NCBI RefSeq assembly: GCF_002943565.1
Contig: NZ_PJCH01000017.1
Span: 433,167 to 497,166, forward strand
Length of the DNA: 64,000 bases
Reading direction: 5' to 3'
Origin: Hyphococcus luteus
Lineage (GTDB): Bacteria > Pseudomonadota > Alphaproteobacteria > Caulobacterales > Parvularculaceae
Both the position numbers and the translations under genes were made by a program. Below, piece after piece: positions 44,858-56,403 of this stretch. The stretch's first letter is position 1, and every line of letters starts with the position of its first letter. The notes beneath the pieces were generated by a model that saw only the letters and a program-made list of their open reading frames with translations, searched no databases and was not told where the DNA came from.

Positions 44858-44989
44858 TCCCCCCTCCCGAAACTGCGCCAGCAGTTTCGGCCTCCCCTCC
44901 AGGGGGAGGCAGACCTGCGGCGTATACAGCGTTCCACCTCCCCCTCGAGGGGAGGTCGAAATTTTTGCAAAAAATTTCGGGTGGGGGGC
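44858..44989. repeat. Mosaic palindromic intergenic repeat, family 2 copy 4
   Basis: CCGAAACTGC/GCAGTTTCGG, CCTCCCCTCC/GGGGGAGG and CCTCCCCCTCGAGGGGAGG hairpins are followed by CGAAATTTTT/AAAAATTTCG. It sits between the receptor and the MFS gene and may process or stabilise their joint mRNA. Confidence 0.85.
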
Positions 44990-45032
44990 ATGGCGCGCCT
45001 GAATCCCGAAACAATCGCTCCGGAATAAAACC

Positions 45033-46283
45033 ATGTTCGTCAGCAAACGGGCCGCGGGGCTCTATATCGTCCTCTGCCTCATCTTCTTTCACATCACGGC
45101 CTCGACCTTCGCCTCGCTCGGCGTCGTCCTGCCGGCGATGAGCGCGGAGCTTCAATGGAGCTGGACGCAAGCGGGCTTCGGCTTCACCGCGCTGGCGCTT
45201 TTCACCGGGCTTTTCAGCCCGGTCGCCGCGGAAAGCCTCAAACGCCTGGGGCTTCGCGGCAATTACGCGGCGGGCGCCGGCGCCATGGCGGCGGGCTTTT
45301 TCCTGCTCGGCGCGGCGACGGCGCTTCCCGCCTATCTCATCGCCTGCTCGCTTCTGGGCGCGGGCTTCGCGTTGCTCGCCAATGTGCCGAGCACTTATGT
45401 CATCGCGCAGACGGTCTCGGCGCGCCGGCGCAACTTCCTTATCGGCGCCTATCTTGCGGCGGGCGGCGCCGGCGGCGTCGCCGGTCCCCTGATGGCGCAT
45501 TCGCTGATCGACGGCGGCGAAGACTGGCGGCTTTACTGGCGCCTCGCCGCCATCCTGATGCTGATGCTGGCGGCCGCCTTTCTGTTCTTCGCCGACAGCC
45601 GGTTCATGGGCGGGCGCCATGGGGGGAGCGCGGCGGCGCAGGCGCCGGAAGCCGACCCCCAGGCGGACCGCGCCGCGCCGCGCGACTGGACCTTGAGCGA
45701 GGCGTTGCGCGCGCCCGGTTTCTACCTCATCGGCGCGGCGCTGATGGCCGCTTACTTTTGCGGCGTCTCGGTGTCGAGTTGGGCGGTCACACATCTGACG
45801 GGGCTCGGGCTCTCCGCCGGCTTCGCCAGCGCCATGCTGAGCCTTCACGCCGGATCGAACGCCCTCGCGCGCGCCGCCGGCGGCGTCGCCGTAAAACGCT
45901 TTCGCGCGCGCTACCTCCTGATTTCCGGCCTTGCGGCGGAGGCCGTGGGCATGCTCGCCCTTTCTTTCGCCCATGACCGGAACATCGCCGTCATCTTCGC
46001 GCTCTTCGAAGGCTACGCCTTCGGCATGACGCTGTTCGCCACAACAGTGCTCGCCATCGAATATTTCGGCATCAAACACTCCCCGGCGATTCTCGGCGCG
46101 ATGAATCTCTTCGCCACGGTCGCCATGCTCGGCCCCGTGCTGACGGGCGTCACCGGCGACGCCTTCGGCAGCTTCTCGCCGATCTTCCTCGTCTACGGAA
46201 CCGGCGCCGGCCTTCTCGCGCTCCTCGCCCTCTTCGTTCACAATCCGAACGAAAAGCCCGCCCGCGCAAAGGCAATAACCTGA
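45033..46283 (+). CDS. MFS transporter, candidate flavin transporter
   Basis: 416 residues, about 12 membrane segments in two halves; the first half has GVVLPAMSAELQWSWTQAG and the central loop follows FADSRFMGGRHGG. It is 193 bases downstream of the receptor on the same strand. RfnT, an MFS riboflavin transporter of other alphaproteobacteria, is also under FMN riboswitches, so an RfnT-like role is inferred from context; by sequence alone it is only an MFS permease of the NNP/OFA-like kind. Confidence 0.8.
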   Translation: MFVSKRAAGLYIVLCLIFFHITASTFASLGVVLPAMSAELQWSWTQAGFGFTALALFTGLFSPVAAESLKRLGLRGNYAAGAGAMAAGFFLLGAATALPAYLIACSLLGAGFALLANVPSTYVIAQTVSARRRNFLIGAYLAAGGAGGVAGPLMAHSLIDGGEDWRLYWRLAAILMLMLAAAFLFFADSRFMGGRHGGSAAAQAPEADPQADRAAPRDWTLSEALRAPGFYLIGAALMAAYFCGVSVSSWAVTHLTGLGLSAGFASAMLSLHAGSNALARAAGGVAVKRFRARYLLISGLAAEAVGMLALSFAHDRNIAVIFALFEGYAFGMTLFATTVLAIEYFGIKHSPAILGAMNLFATVAMLGPVLTGVTGDAFGSFSPIFLVYGTGAGLLALLALFVHNPNEKPARAKAIT

Positions 46284-46290
46284 ACCGGCC

Positions 46291-47523
46291 TTAGTGAAAT
46301 TTTTTCGCCCGGCCGGGCGAAGCGGAAGCCGCCATTTTTTCAAGCCAGTCTCGTTTTAGCAGATAAAGCGTTTTCGCCGCATAACCTTCGAGAATTTTCT
46401 TGCGGGCGTTCGCCCCCAGGCGCGCGCGCAATTCCGGAGAACGAAGCAGCCCGATGATCTCATCGGCAATCTTATTCGTGTTTCTATGATCAACTAACAG
46501 CGCCTCCCCCTCCGAGAGGACTTCCCTGACCGGCGCCACGTTCGAAGCGACAAGAGCGCAGCCGGCGCTCATTGCCTCCATCATGGACCAGGACAAAACA
46601 AAAGGAATGGTCAGATAAGCGTGAACGGCTGAGGACTGCAGCACCTTAAGGTAATCGCCCCGGGATAAAAGGCCAGTAAAATGGACACGCTCCCAGTCAA
46701 GGTTGCAATCCTTCAACGCTTTTTGCTTGTAGCTTTCTCCCGCCGGCAATTGCTTGCCGTAAGCCACGCGATCTTCGCCGACAATCACAGCGTGCGCTTC
46801 GGGCTCTTCTTTTAAAACTCTTTCCAAGGCTTTCATGAAGGCCGGAAAACCTCTGTAAGGCTCCATGCCTCTGGCGACATAAGTGATGACTTTATCCGTA
46901 TGACTTAGGTCTAAGGCGCCTAGTCTTAATCGAACGCCGGAAGCCGGTCTGTAATAATCCGTATCAATACCATCGTGAAAGACTTCAAGCTTTTCCTGAA
47001 AACAGGAAGGAAACTGCGCTTTTTGAAATTCAGTCGGGCAAACGGCGCCGTCACAATGCGCAAGGTCCATTAATATGGCGGCGTTGCGCGCCCGCGCGCG
47101 CAAGTCGTCGTCCGCATCGCGCCCCGTCCCGGCGAGGTAAGCGACATCCGGCGCCTGGGCGCTGTAATACCATTCAAAGTAACCTATATAGGCGGTGTCC
47201 GGCCATATGTCCTTGACGAAAAGGCCAGGTCCCCACCCCGAATGCGCCATGACAATGTCCGGCATAAAACCTTTCTTTTTTAGTGCAAGCCCGGCGCGCG
47301 CCGCAGCCTGCCCTGCCAACACTGCGCGTTCGTAATTCGCCGCATAAGGGTGAACGGACTTCGTGACCGCACGGTGCGGCGAATAGGTGAAAACGTTAAA
47401 CCCCGGGAAAGACGCCCCTTTTCTTTGCGTGCCGAACCAAACCTCCCACCCTTCATGAACGAGATATTTTCCAAGCGCGCCGAATTGCGCGGGGAAATTA
47501 TCGTGCAGAAAGAGGATGCGCAT
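46291..47523 (-). CDS. GT4-family glycosyltransferase
   Basis: 410 residues. N-terminal MRILFLHDNFPAQFGALGKY and a DIVMAHSGWGPGLFVKD segment, C-terminal VARGMEPYRGFPAFMKALE, HAVIVGEDRVAYGKQL and the donor-binding VLSWSMMEAMSAGCALVAS (E in MEAM). It ends seven bases after the convergent MFS gene, and the giant surface-protein gene lies 117 bases upstream on the same strand. It may glycosylate surface material; not proven. Confidence 0.85.
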   Translation of the reverse strand: MRILFLHDNFPAQFGALGKYLVHEGWEVWFGTQRKGASFPGFNVFTYSPHRAVTKSVHPYAANYERAVLAGQAAARAGLALKKKGFMPDIVMAHSGWGPGLFVKDIWPDTAYIGYFEWYYSAQAPDVAYLAGTGRDADDDLRARARNAAILMDLAHCDGAVCPTEFQKAQFPSCFQEKLEVFHDGIDTDYYRPASGVRLRLGALDLSHTDKVITYVARGMEPYRGFPAFMKALERVLKEEPEAHAVIVGEDRVAYGKQLPAGESYKQKALKDCNLDWERVHFTGLLSRGDYLKVLQSSAVHAYLTIPFVLSWSMMEAMSAGCALVASNVAPVREVLSEGEALLVDHRNTNKIADEIIGLLRSPELRARLGANARKKILEGYAAKTLYLLKRDWLEKMAASASPGRAKKFH

Positions 47524-50500
47524 GACTTAACGCTGCCTGAAGGCGCCGCAGAAACCGGCAAGGATTGTGCAGCAACACGGGGCCTTCGCCAAGCCGTGGC
47601 AGAACTCGGCGATCATTTCGCCACGCCCTACCCAAAGCATCAAACTGAGGAAGCGGTCAAATTGACGTGCTCCGAGGCTGCAGAGTCCTTGCCGTAGAAG
47701 CGATGCGCGCCGTCATAACCGATGCTCTTATCGAATGAGGACATGGCCTGGACGAGCCGGGAGAACGACGCATCGAGCCCGCCGCTCTCGGCGCCGGTCT
47801 GAAGCGCCGCTGTGGTGGCCTCTTTGGCGGCCTCAATCAGCGGCTTATGGACCTCAAACGGATCGGTCGCGGTGAACCGGCGCAAATCCGCCAGCATGCC
47901 GTCAAGATCATAACGCTTCCGCCCCGCTTCCGGACCGGAGAGATCAGCAGGGCGATTGAAACGCCTTCCCTCACGGCGGTCCGGCCCTTTGGCGTCGCCG
48001 GTTTCGTGGGTAAAGTTCTCTTCCTCCTGCGTCGTAATATTCAAGTCCGAGAGCAATGACGCAGGCGTCGAGGGATCTTCCTCTTCTTCGAAACTCGAAT
48101 AGCGGAAGACGGCGTCCGCAAGCTCGCCTGTCGTTCCGTCCGTCCGCGTGAAAGTCGCCGTATTGAGGATCAGCGCGTCGACAGGATCGCCAACCTCGAT
48201 ACCCGTGGGCGTTCCGGTTAAATCGAGCGACGCGATGTTCATCTCGGCGAGACTGAAGAGCTCGTCCGCCTGGCTGACGCCGTCCTGATTGGCGTCGCGC
48301 CATATCTGGAACTCGCTGAAGCGCTCATCGGCGGCGTTGAAGACCCCGTCCGCATTCGAGTCGTAGGCGGCCAGCCCTTCAAGGTCCGTCGTCGCGCCGG
48401 CAAGGTCGTCGACGAAAGATATCTCGGAACCATTATCGATGACGCCGTCGCCATTGCGGTCGAGAACGAGAAGACCGTCATCAGCGCCTACCCAGTCCGT
48501 GCGCTGGCGGGAGCCGTCATTATCGATGTCGAATGCAATAAATTGAGCGCCTATAGGTGTTATCGTAATTCCTTCAGAGCCAAGATCGATAACTATCGGG
48601 AAACCAGTCCCAGCCGATCGATAAAGGTATTCTGTTGTAGAATTTTGATAATATCCAGGTGCGATATTCGCCCATAGAGCTAAAACATCATCAGCATAGG
48701 CAACATCAGCTCCGCCAGGGTCCGTTAATTTATAGCGTATTCGTCTGTTATCACTGATAAAAACCTCGTGATAACCTTGGGAAACCGCCTCTGATGACAA
48801 ATCGAATAATGGTTGGCCAGGCACTGCTATTAGATCATCTCCATCAATAATGTTAATCGTAATAGCCGCTATAACAGGATCATTATTGCCGTCACTCACT
48901 TCAACGGAAATTGAATAAGAGGAGTCAGTTTCGTAATCGAGAGGATCGCTTCCTGTATAAATGATGTCTCCATCATCATTGACATCAAATTCAGTGTCCC
49001 CCGCTGGCAGCTTAGTAAATGTCAGGGCGTCTCCTTCCGGGTCGGAAAAAGTGAACGATCCCACAACACCTGGCCCGGGTGTGTTCTCGCTAACGGAAAC
49101 GGACTGGTCGTTGATTACCGGCGCTTCATTTACGTCCTCAATATTAACCGTCAATTGCTTGTCTTGGGCGGAATCATATTCACCGGCTGCATCTTTCACG
49201 GCAATCGTATAGGTGTTCGATCTGTCGCCGGGCGTTTCGTAATTCAACGCCGTCTTCGCTACCTCTATTCTGTTGTTGATGATCTTGAAGCGTCCGTCAG
49301 GACTGATTGTGGAAAAATTTCCTGCTGTGCTCTTGAAGTAATATTCTGAAGTCGTCCACGATGTATCCGCCGCATAAACATCGGGATCGTCCGAACTGAG
49401 ATAAGCGATATCCCAATTAAGTTTCGCTTTGTCTTCATCCATAGAAAGCGTCACGCCCGCGCCGGATGAACTGGTGATTGTAGTGTGCGTAGTATCTGAA
49501 ACGCCTAAGTTCTCCGGCGCTTCATTTTCATCTGTAACATAGACTTTCGCGGTCTGGGGCGTAGAAACGCGCCCATCCGTCACCTGATATTCCTGATCAA
49601 GCGCCGTTACGTCATAGTCGGTAGCAAGATATTCGACCTCAAGATAATAGCCGCCCGCATCGCTCTTAATATAGCTGAGGCTTGCTAGGTTATTTCGGAC
49701 ATACTCATAATCCAGCGCCTGGTTGAGGCCGAGCGTCGCCGTGTCGCCGGCGCCTTGCGTGATTTCGAAGAACCCGCCGGCATTGCCGCCCTGGACAAAG
49801 GCGTAATCGACATCGTCGCCATCAGGATCAGTTGAACCGGTCAACGCCAGCCCAAGACCGGCGTCATTCTCCGCTATTGTCCCGGACGCCGCAGAGGGCT
49901 GCCTCGGCTTCTCATCTCGAGGCGTCACATTGACCGTAACGTCCTCGTCGAAGGAAAGTCCGCCCTGATCCATTGTCCGGATCGTGAGCTCTTGAACCTG
50001 ATCCGCCGGATTTTCGTAATCCAGGAAAACCGTGTCTTTCAGCTTCAACTGATTGTTTACGATCTCGAAGTTCGCCGCGTCGGGACCGCCTTGAATTGAA
50101 TAGCCAAACGTATCCGAGCCATCCGGATCGGCTGAAGAGAGCACGCCGACAACGCCGCCATAGGTGGCGGTATCGCCTTCGATCCCCTCCTGAATTGTAT
50201 TATTGCTAAGCGTAATCCCGGTCGGCGCGCCGTTCACTACGACTGTAAAAGTATCTGAGGTTTCCGCAGTATCGTTTGAATTATCGATGCTCGCCGGCAC
50301 GGTTGAGCGCGCGGTCACCGTCAGGTCTATGTCTGCGCCGGAGTCCGCCGGCGGGGTGATTGTCAGGCCCGAAAGGTCCTCGGGGTCGAGGATGTAGCCG
50401 CCATTGCCGAGGTCGGTGCGGAAATTGTTGAGGGTCCAACCGGTATCAGGCCCGTCGATCTGGATTTCCAGAGCTTCCGTTCCACCCATGTCCGTAAGCG

Positions 50501-51630
50501 CGGCATCAATATTCAGAGCAATGGCTGTGTTTTCATTCCCTCCGGGAGAAGAAATCGAAATCAAATCCGGCGCATCGGCGGCTTCATCCACCGTTACAGT
50601 AAAATCGATCGTGTCAGTTTTGCCGCTGAGATCCTCCACTTCCACCGTGACGTCCGCCGTGCCGAAAGCGTCGGCGAGCGGCGCCAGGGTGATCTGCCTC
50701 GTTGTCGGGTCAACATATTGGGCGCTGATCTGCTGCGGCAAAACCGAAGCGGTGGTGTATGCGGTAACCGTCAAATGGTCAGCTGAATCTTCGGCATCCC
50801 CGACGGTGAATGTCAGGACCGGCGGATTAGGATCGTCTTCACTGATGATGATGTTGGTGAGGTCGTCAGTGGTCATTATCGTCGGCGGCGCACCGGCGCC
50901 CCAGGCAGCCTCAATCTGACTCTGGATATTTGGCGGCAGGTTGGCAAAATCGGCCGGAGCAGCGCCATAAGCGTCCATGATGCCGAGCAGCACGGGAACG
51001 TTGACCTCAAAGCCTGCGATACGCTCGCTCGCTAGGAACATGTCGACAACAAAGTCTTCCGCCGGCGTATCATCCGGATTGAACCAGTCGGTGACGGTGA
51101 TATTGCTTGACGTTCCGAGAACAGAAACAACAAGATCTCTTCCGGATTTTTCAAACCACAGATCGGTGTTCGAAACATCATCCGCGTAGGTGATGACGTC
51201 CTGTCCGCCATCCGTGTCGTAATTATCGACTACATCCTGGCCGGTGTCGCGGCCGAAGAAATAAACGTCATTGCCGTCGCCGCCGATCAGCGTGTCGTTT
51301 CCGGCTTCGCCGTGCAGACGGTCGCCTTCGGATCCCGCCTCGATGCGGTCGTTTCCATCGCCGCCATAAAGGAAGTCGCCGCCGGCGCCGCCATAGAGCG
51401 AGTCCGCGCCGTCGCCGCCATAGATATAGTCGCGTGCGGCAAGGCCGTAGAGCGCATCATCGCCGAGCCCGCCTTCCAGCGTGTTGTTGAACTCATTGCC
51501 GGCCAGCGTATCGTTGTAATCCGAGCCGATAAGGTGCTCGACTTCATAAAGTTCGTCGCCTGACGCGCCCCCGGTCCCGGCTACGCCGTCAATGGCTACA
51601 TTCACACCGGAAGAAGCGCCGGCGTAACTG

Positions 51631-52406
51631 ACCACATCGTCACCGAGGCCGCCGATGATGGTGTCTGCGCCGCCGGCGCCAGCGAGCGTGTCGTCGCCAT
51701 CCCCGCCCTCGAGGCGGTTCGCCGCCGCATCGCCCGTAATCGCATCATCGAGCCCAGTGCCGATGATGTTCTCCACATTGGCGTATTGCGAGTTTCCAGA
51801 GGCCGGCGTCACCTTTTCCACTACGAACGCGTTAGCGACAGGATTGTCCGCCGAACCCACTTCGTACGCAATCGTCAGGGCGCCGTCCGTGACCGTGGCT
51901 CTCTCCTGAATATCGTACGCATAACCTCTTTCGCCGGATAGGAGCCTGATGTCGATATCCGTAAGGTCAGGATCGCTCTGCCCCTCCAGTGTGACGTCAA
52001 AAACTCTCGATCCGACACTATTAAACCAAAGCTCAGCAAATTTAAGCGTAACGCGGTATTCGCCGGCCTCGTCGACCGGAACTTCATAGGTGAAGCCTTG
52101 TCCGTATTTAAACCCAAAAGTCTGGTACAGCGCATCCTCATCCGTATCGAAAATATCAGGGTTAGAAGAAGACCTATCGCGTAGCGATATCGCACCTTCT
52201 ACCGGGTCAGCATGCGCCGCATAAGTTATCCCCGTTACCGGCGAGACATACTCCGGGCCGGCGATGTTCAGCGCATATACGACCTCGAATGTCTCCTCGC
52301 CGCCGCCGCTCGCCCCGAGATCGATAGTGACGCTTTCGGAGAGATCGCCCAAATAGACCGTGTCGACGCCATCGCCGCCGTCCACTTCGCTCGCCGCATC
52401 CCCAGG
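51631..52406 (-). repeat. Malectin-RTX module, copy 2
   Basis: This module encodes DDYLAPGDAASEVDGG, VYLGDL, EETFEVVYALN, the malectin domain, and ENIIGT to GGLGDDVV. It matches the module at 55628-56403 in order and length, with the same orientation and about 4 kb apart. Only scattered substitutions distinguish them. Confidence 0.85.
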
Positions 52407-55400
52407 CGCCAGATAGTCGTCGCCAGCGCCGCCCAGCAGCGTGTCGGTTCCAGCGCCTCCCGTCAAAGTATCCGCGCCGTCGCCGCCGGAAAGGGAATCG
52501 TCGCCGCCTCGTCCGTCGAGAACATTATCGCCTGCGTCCCCGGCGAGCGTGTCTGCGAAGGCGGTTCCCAAAACGCCTTCAATTTCCGTGAACATATCGC
52601 CTTCGGCGTCGCCGCCGGAGGCTGTATTCGCAGCGAGGTCGACGGACACGGCGGCGGCGGAGTCACCATAATCGACATTGTCGACGCCGGCGCCGCCTTC
52701 GAACAGATCGCCGCCCGATCCGCCGATGAGCGTGTCGTCCCCGGCGAAGCCTCGTAAAGTATCTTCGTCCGCGCCGGTTACACCGATCGAGGACAGCGTA
52801 TCGTTTCCGCTTCCACCTTCGATTTCGACCCCTCGGGCGTTCAAGCTCAAAACGAAATCATTATATGCAGACGCATAATCGTCGGAAGCAGTGACCCGAA
52901 TGGCAAGACTTGTATTCGCATCGCTCACAGGCGGCGCGCCGGAGAAGCTGCGCGTCTGCGGATCGAATGACAGCCATGCCGGCAGCGCGCTCCCATCCGC
53001 GAGAGTCGCGCTATAGGTCAGCGCATCCCCATCCTGATCGATGAACGCGGCTCCGGGATCTTGCTCTCCGGGGAATAGAAACGAATATAAATCGCCAACC
53101 AGAACTGACTGATCCGGAAGCGCCTGGTCATTGCCGATCTCAGGCGGGTTATTGGCCAGAAGCCCATATTCGACTGATATATCGTCAAACTGTAGCTCTT
53201 CGATATTCGTAATCACATCGGCGACTTGAGTGTCGATATGCGTAACCGCACCGGTATCTGTGTTAACATCGTACTCGCTGCGCAGCCCCTCGAAGACAGC
53301 GGTGTCGAAACCGTCCCCGCCGTCGAGACTGTCGACGCCAGCCCCGCCGATCAGCGTGTCTGCGCCGCCGCGGCCCTCAAGCGTGTCATCGCCGGCCCCG
53401 CCGTCGAAAACGTCTGCTGATGACACGCCCCCGCGCAGGAGATCGTCGAAGTCCGATCCTTCCACACCGTAAATATTGACCAGAATGTCGCCTTGCGCGT
53501 CGCCGGCGCCGTTCGCAGGCGTTTCTCCGTCATAGGTGACGGCGGATGTCGCGTCTTCATAGCTCGCCCAGTTCTGGCCCGCGCCGCCTTCGAGCGAATC
53601 CGCGCCGGCGCCGCCATAAAGGATGTCGTCGCCATCGCCGCCGGCAAGCGTGTCCGCGCCGGCCCCGCCAAAGAGCGCGTCATCACCACCCATCCCAAGC
53701 AGGTTGTCAGCCCCGTCATTGCCGAACACAGCATCGTTTCCGGACGCGCCGCTCAGCGTTTCCGCGCCGGCGGCGCCTGCAATCAGCGTGTTCACACCAT
53801 TCTGTGCAGACCCGTCAGCAGACAGAGCGAAACGGCTTCCGTCGCCCAATTCGACATATTCGACCGTTTCCGCAGAAGTCGCATGATCTTTGAGAACGGC
53901 GTGAGAAGAGCCGTCTTTGCCATTTGCAAGAACCAGATCGTCAGCGGCGACCGGGCCGCTGGCTGAAACGCCGCCCATGCCGGCGACGAGATCAGAAAGA
54001 CGCGCAACTGCGCCGAGCCGGATGACGTCTTCATCCGCCGCAGCGCCCGCAGCTTCCGTGATTTCAACACCGGCAGCCGCTTCACTGATTTCATAAAGAT
54101 CCGAGCCGGCGCCGCCCGTCACAATATCGGAACCAGAGCCAATAAGCGTATCAGCGCCTGCGCCGCCATCAATGACATCACTTTCCACAGTGCCGATAAC
54201 GTCGGTTTCATAAGAGGAGCCGGAAATCACCTCTCTTGTTATTCCGGCATCCGCAGACTCCCACTCCAGCTTCAAACCTTGCGAGCCATAATTCTCAAAA
54301 TAACGGACATCAATAGCATGTGAGCCTGCCTCCAAATATACCGTAGCAGACTGAGTGCGGTATGAATGGGGGCTGTCGTTATCAACAACAGCTGACCCGT
54401 CAATGGACAATTGGGAGCCATCATCTGATGACAGATAAAATGTATAATTTCCGGCCGTCGTGACATTAAGGACGCCTGTGAAATGCGCCGTAAATTCGTT
54501 GATCAAGCCACCAGACCAAAACGCTGAGCCACCGTTTGCATAATCAATAGACGTGACAACTTCTGTGGCTAGTGGCGCCGCTTCGAAATCAATTTCCGAC
54601 ATGCTGTTAACGGAGCCGGGAAGTCCAAAGAAAGCTGCAGTAAGCCCCTGCTCTCCGATTGACGCAGATGAACCGTCGCCGCCATCGAGAAGGTCATCGC
54701 CATCCAGCCCGAACAGCGTATCGGCACCGTCGCCGCCAAAAATAGTGTCGTTCTCGCCAGCCCCTGTCATGCTGTCGTCGCCTTCAGCGCCGTCAATAAA
54801 CGCGCCGCCGGTGAGATTGCCGTCAGCCGCGAGCGTATCGTCGCCCATGCCGCCAGTCAGGGTTTCATTGTCGAGATAGGAGCCGCGCGATTGCCACGCC
54901 GCCGCATGGGCGTCAAGAACCGCCTGCTGCTGGTTTGCATCCAGACCGGCAAAAGACTCGGGCGTTACAGCGCTGACCGCCGCAAGCGCATCCGCCAGCG
55001 CCGTGACGGCTCCATGGCTGATCGCCTGGCCATTCAAGTAAATGGTGCGAACGCCGTCCGCAGTGTTCTCCCTCAATCCTGTCTGGCCTGTTGTCGTCCA
55101 GTTTTCGACAACAACAGTGCGGCTCGGATCGCCAATGGCCTCAATAACAAGGTCGGAGCCGGAAAGCGTAAACCACAATTCTTCCGGCGTGCCTGCAATG
55201 GCAAGCTCGAGCGTGTCATATCCAGCCGCATTGACAATGCGCGTCTCGCCATCGGCTTGCGCCGTTGAGGCGATGACGAAAATATCGCTGTCGGCGCCCC
55301 CGTCGAGCGTGTCGTCGCCGCCATCCGCAACAAGCGTATCAAGGCCTGCGCCGCCGGAAAGTACGTCATCGCCGGCGCCGCCGACAAGACTGTCCTTGTC

Positions 55401-55627
55401 ATCGCCGCCCGTCAGCGTATCGTCGCCGCCTTCGCCATAAACAGAGTTGGCGACGTCAACCGTAACATCCTGACCGGAGCCGTCCTGCTCAATGACTGTT
55501 CCGCCGGCGCCAGCCGTGATCGCATCGTTCCCATCGCCGCCGTAAATAAGGTCCGCGCCGTCGCCGCCGGACAGATTGTCTGCGCCCTCATCGCCATACA
55601 AGACATCGCCGTCACTGCCGCCATCGA

Positions 55628-56403
55628 CCACATCGTCACCGAGGCCGCCGATGATGGTGTCCGCGCCGCCGGCGCCGGCGAGCGTGTCGTCGCCGTCCCC
55701 GCCCTCGAGACGGTTCGCATTGGCGTCGCCCGCAATAGTGTCGGCGAGCGCCGTGCCGATGATGTTCTCAACATTGGCGTATTGCGCGCTCCCGGAGGCC
55801 GGCACGACCTTTTCCACCACGAACCCGTTGGCCACAGGGCTGTCCGCCGAACCCAGTTCGTAAGCGATCGTCAGCGAACCGTCCGTGACCGCGACCCTTT
55901 CCTGAATGTCATACGCATACCCCCTTTCGCCGGACAGGAGCCTGAGGTCGATGTCCGTAAGGTCGGGATAGGTTTGCCCCTCCAGCGCAACATCGAAAAT
56001 TCTCCATCCGATACTATTATAGAAAAGCTCCGCAAATTTAAGCGTGACGCGGTATTCGCCCGCCTCGCCGACCGGCGCCTCGTAGGCGAAGCCCTCCCCA
56101 TTCCTGTATCCGTAAGTCTGATACAGCGCATCTTCATCGGTATCGAAAATATCGGGGTTAGACGAAGCCTGATCCCGCAATATCAGCGACCCTCCGACCG
56201 GATCGACATGCGCCGCATAGGTGATTCCCGTCACCGGCGACACATATTCCGGACCGCCGACATTCAGCGCATAAACGACTTCAAACGTCTCCTCGCCGGA
56301 GCCGCTCACCCCAAGATCGATGTCGACGCCCGCGGCGAGGTCGCCAAGATAGACCGTGTCGACCCCGGCCCCGCCGTCAACCTCGCTCGCCGCATCGCCG
56401 GGC
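55628..56403 (-). repeat. Malectin-RTX module, copy 1
   Basis: Same content as the module at 51631-52406. Within the malectin domain the two share GPEYVSPVTGITYAAH, NPDIFDTDEDALYQT and LLSGERGYAYDIQER. Malectin domains bind di- or oligosaccharides in related proteins. Confidence 0.85.

Noticed and set aside
44823..46343. 506-codon minus-strand open frame opposite the MFS gene
   Set aside because: The plus strand encodes a 12-segment permease with normal start; the antisense product is charged and repetitive.
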